DNA from: Phaeobacter sp. 11ANDIMAR09
Lineage (GTDB): Bacteria > Pseudomonadota > Alphaproteobacteria > Rhodobacterales > Rhodobacteraceae
Assembly: GCF_001294455.1 (NCBI RefSeq)
Contig: NZ_LIKT01000017.1
Span: 37,859 to 101,858 of the forward strand
DNA: 64,000 bases
Reading direction: 5' to 3'
Below, piece by piece: positions 63,810 through 64,000 of this stretch. A program made the translations under genes and the position numbers. Below the pieces are notes generated by a model, which did not search any database, was not told the DNA's origin, and saw only the letters and a list, made by a program, of their open reading frames with translations. Numbering within the stretch: the stretch's first letter is position 1; every line of letters starts with the position of its first letter.

Positions 63810-64000
63810 TCAGGGCAGCTTTGGGACACTTGGCAAAACCGCCTTGGTCGCCGCGCGGTAATGCTCCAGCCTTTCGAGATGGCGCAAAGCGGCCAGCAGG
63901 GCCGTGCAGGTGGTGCCTATATTCATCCCCGCCACAATGACAATGCGCTGTGTCAGGCTGATGGCGCCACTTTGGATCGTTACCAACGCCAGGGCCATGG
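63810..64000 (-). CDS. Na/Pi-cotransporter-like protein (C-terminal end, partial)
   Basis: The last 63 codons of a minus-strand gene that runs off the window. [35 protein letters not shown] matches the conserved repeat (G-A-N-I-G-T-T-x-T-A) of Na+/phosphate cotransporter family II proteins. After it the frame ends within 25 residues (RHLERLEHYRAATKAVLPSVPKLP region), while typical members continue for several helices. It may be a short variant or a truncated gene; the missing 5' part is needed to decide. Confidence 0.6.
   Translation of the reverse strand, partial: MALALVTIQSGAISLTQRIVIVAGMNIGTTCTALLAALRHLERLEHYRAATKAVLPSVPKLP

Overview
The window is a chromosomal segment of an alphaproteobacterium, most likely a member of the Roseobacter group (Rhodobacteraceae). 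The call rests on gene content and order: ilvD, glnK-amtB, a glcDEF operon, COG3146/GDPD/RidA and DUF1523 neighbours, and a leuCD...leuB arrangement. It also rests on GC-rich codons and dense ATGA/GTGA stop-start overlaps. I saw no rRNA, tRNA, insertion sequence, phage gene, integrase or CRISPR array. Sixty-seven protein genes are called; the first and last are cut by the window edges.

Layout. 1-8.6 kb: end of an adenosine kinase gene, a MarR/EamA-transporter divergent pair with twin operators, rppH, fadH, a NIPSNAP/ABM pair, a DUF4399 protein, and an AEC transporter next to a LysR regulator. 8.6-19.6 kb: OmpA/AhpD-like operon, GNAT/CinA-like operon, sfsA, map, an HAD phosphatase, rsmD with an FAD reductase, a peroxiredoxin, and a four-gene operon ridA-GDPD-COG3146-phhB. 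19.6-31.5 kb: a type I secretion ABC/adaptor pair, mlaA-mlaC, a class A penicillin-binding protein, glnK-amtB, aromatic/aspartate aminotransferase and 3-mercaptopyruvate sulfurtransferase. 31.7-44.5 kb: smpB, a second EamA transporter, an XRE-cupin regulator divergent from a BenE transporter, ilvD, a sulfotransferase divergent from a family 14 glycosyltransferase, two small membrane proteins, pssA, creatinase and a kynurenine-formamidase-like hydrolase. 44.7-64 kb: succinate-semialdehyde dehydrogenase, a globin, TetR, Hsp20 behind a probable ROSE RNA thermometer, a trypsin-like protease, glcD-glcE-CPCC-glcF, rpiB, rlmH, rsfS, leuC-leuD, four inserted genes, leuB, and the end of a Na/Pi-cotransporter-like gene.

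How it works together. Most genes are housekeeping: branched-chain amino acid synthesis (ilvD, leuBCD), ammonium uptake and sensing, glycolate oxidation, ribosome and RNA maturation (rsmD, rlmH, rsfS, smpB, rppH), and envelope upkeep. Regulation is often local: four regulator genes sit next to inverted repeats, two of them lying between divergent promoters.

The most unusual signal is non-coding. Four intergenic elements (604-665, 4980-5060, 37491-37565, 42211-42282) share two short conserved blocks, CCCAACGGG and CGGGCGGGAGC. The blocks flank or adjoin two hairpins whose stems keep pairing while their sequences differ completely between copies. Each copy starts 13-35 nt after the stop codon of a gene and has the same orientation relative to that gene, so it reads as a 3'-UTR element family.
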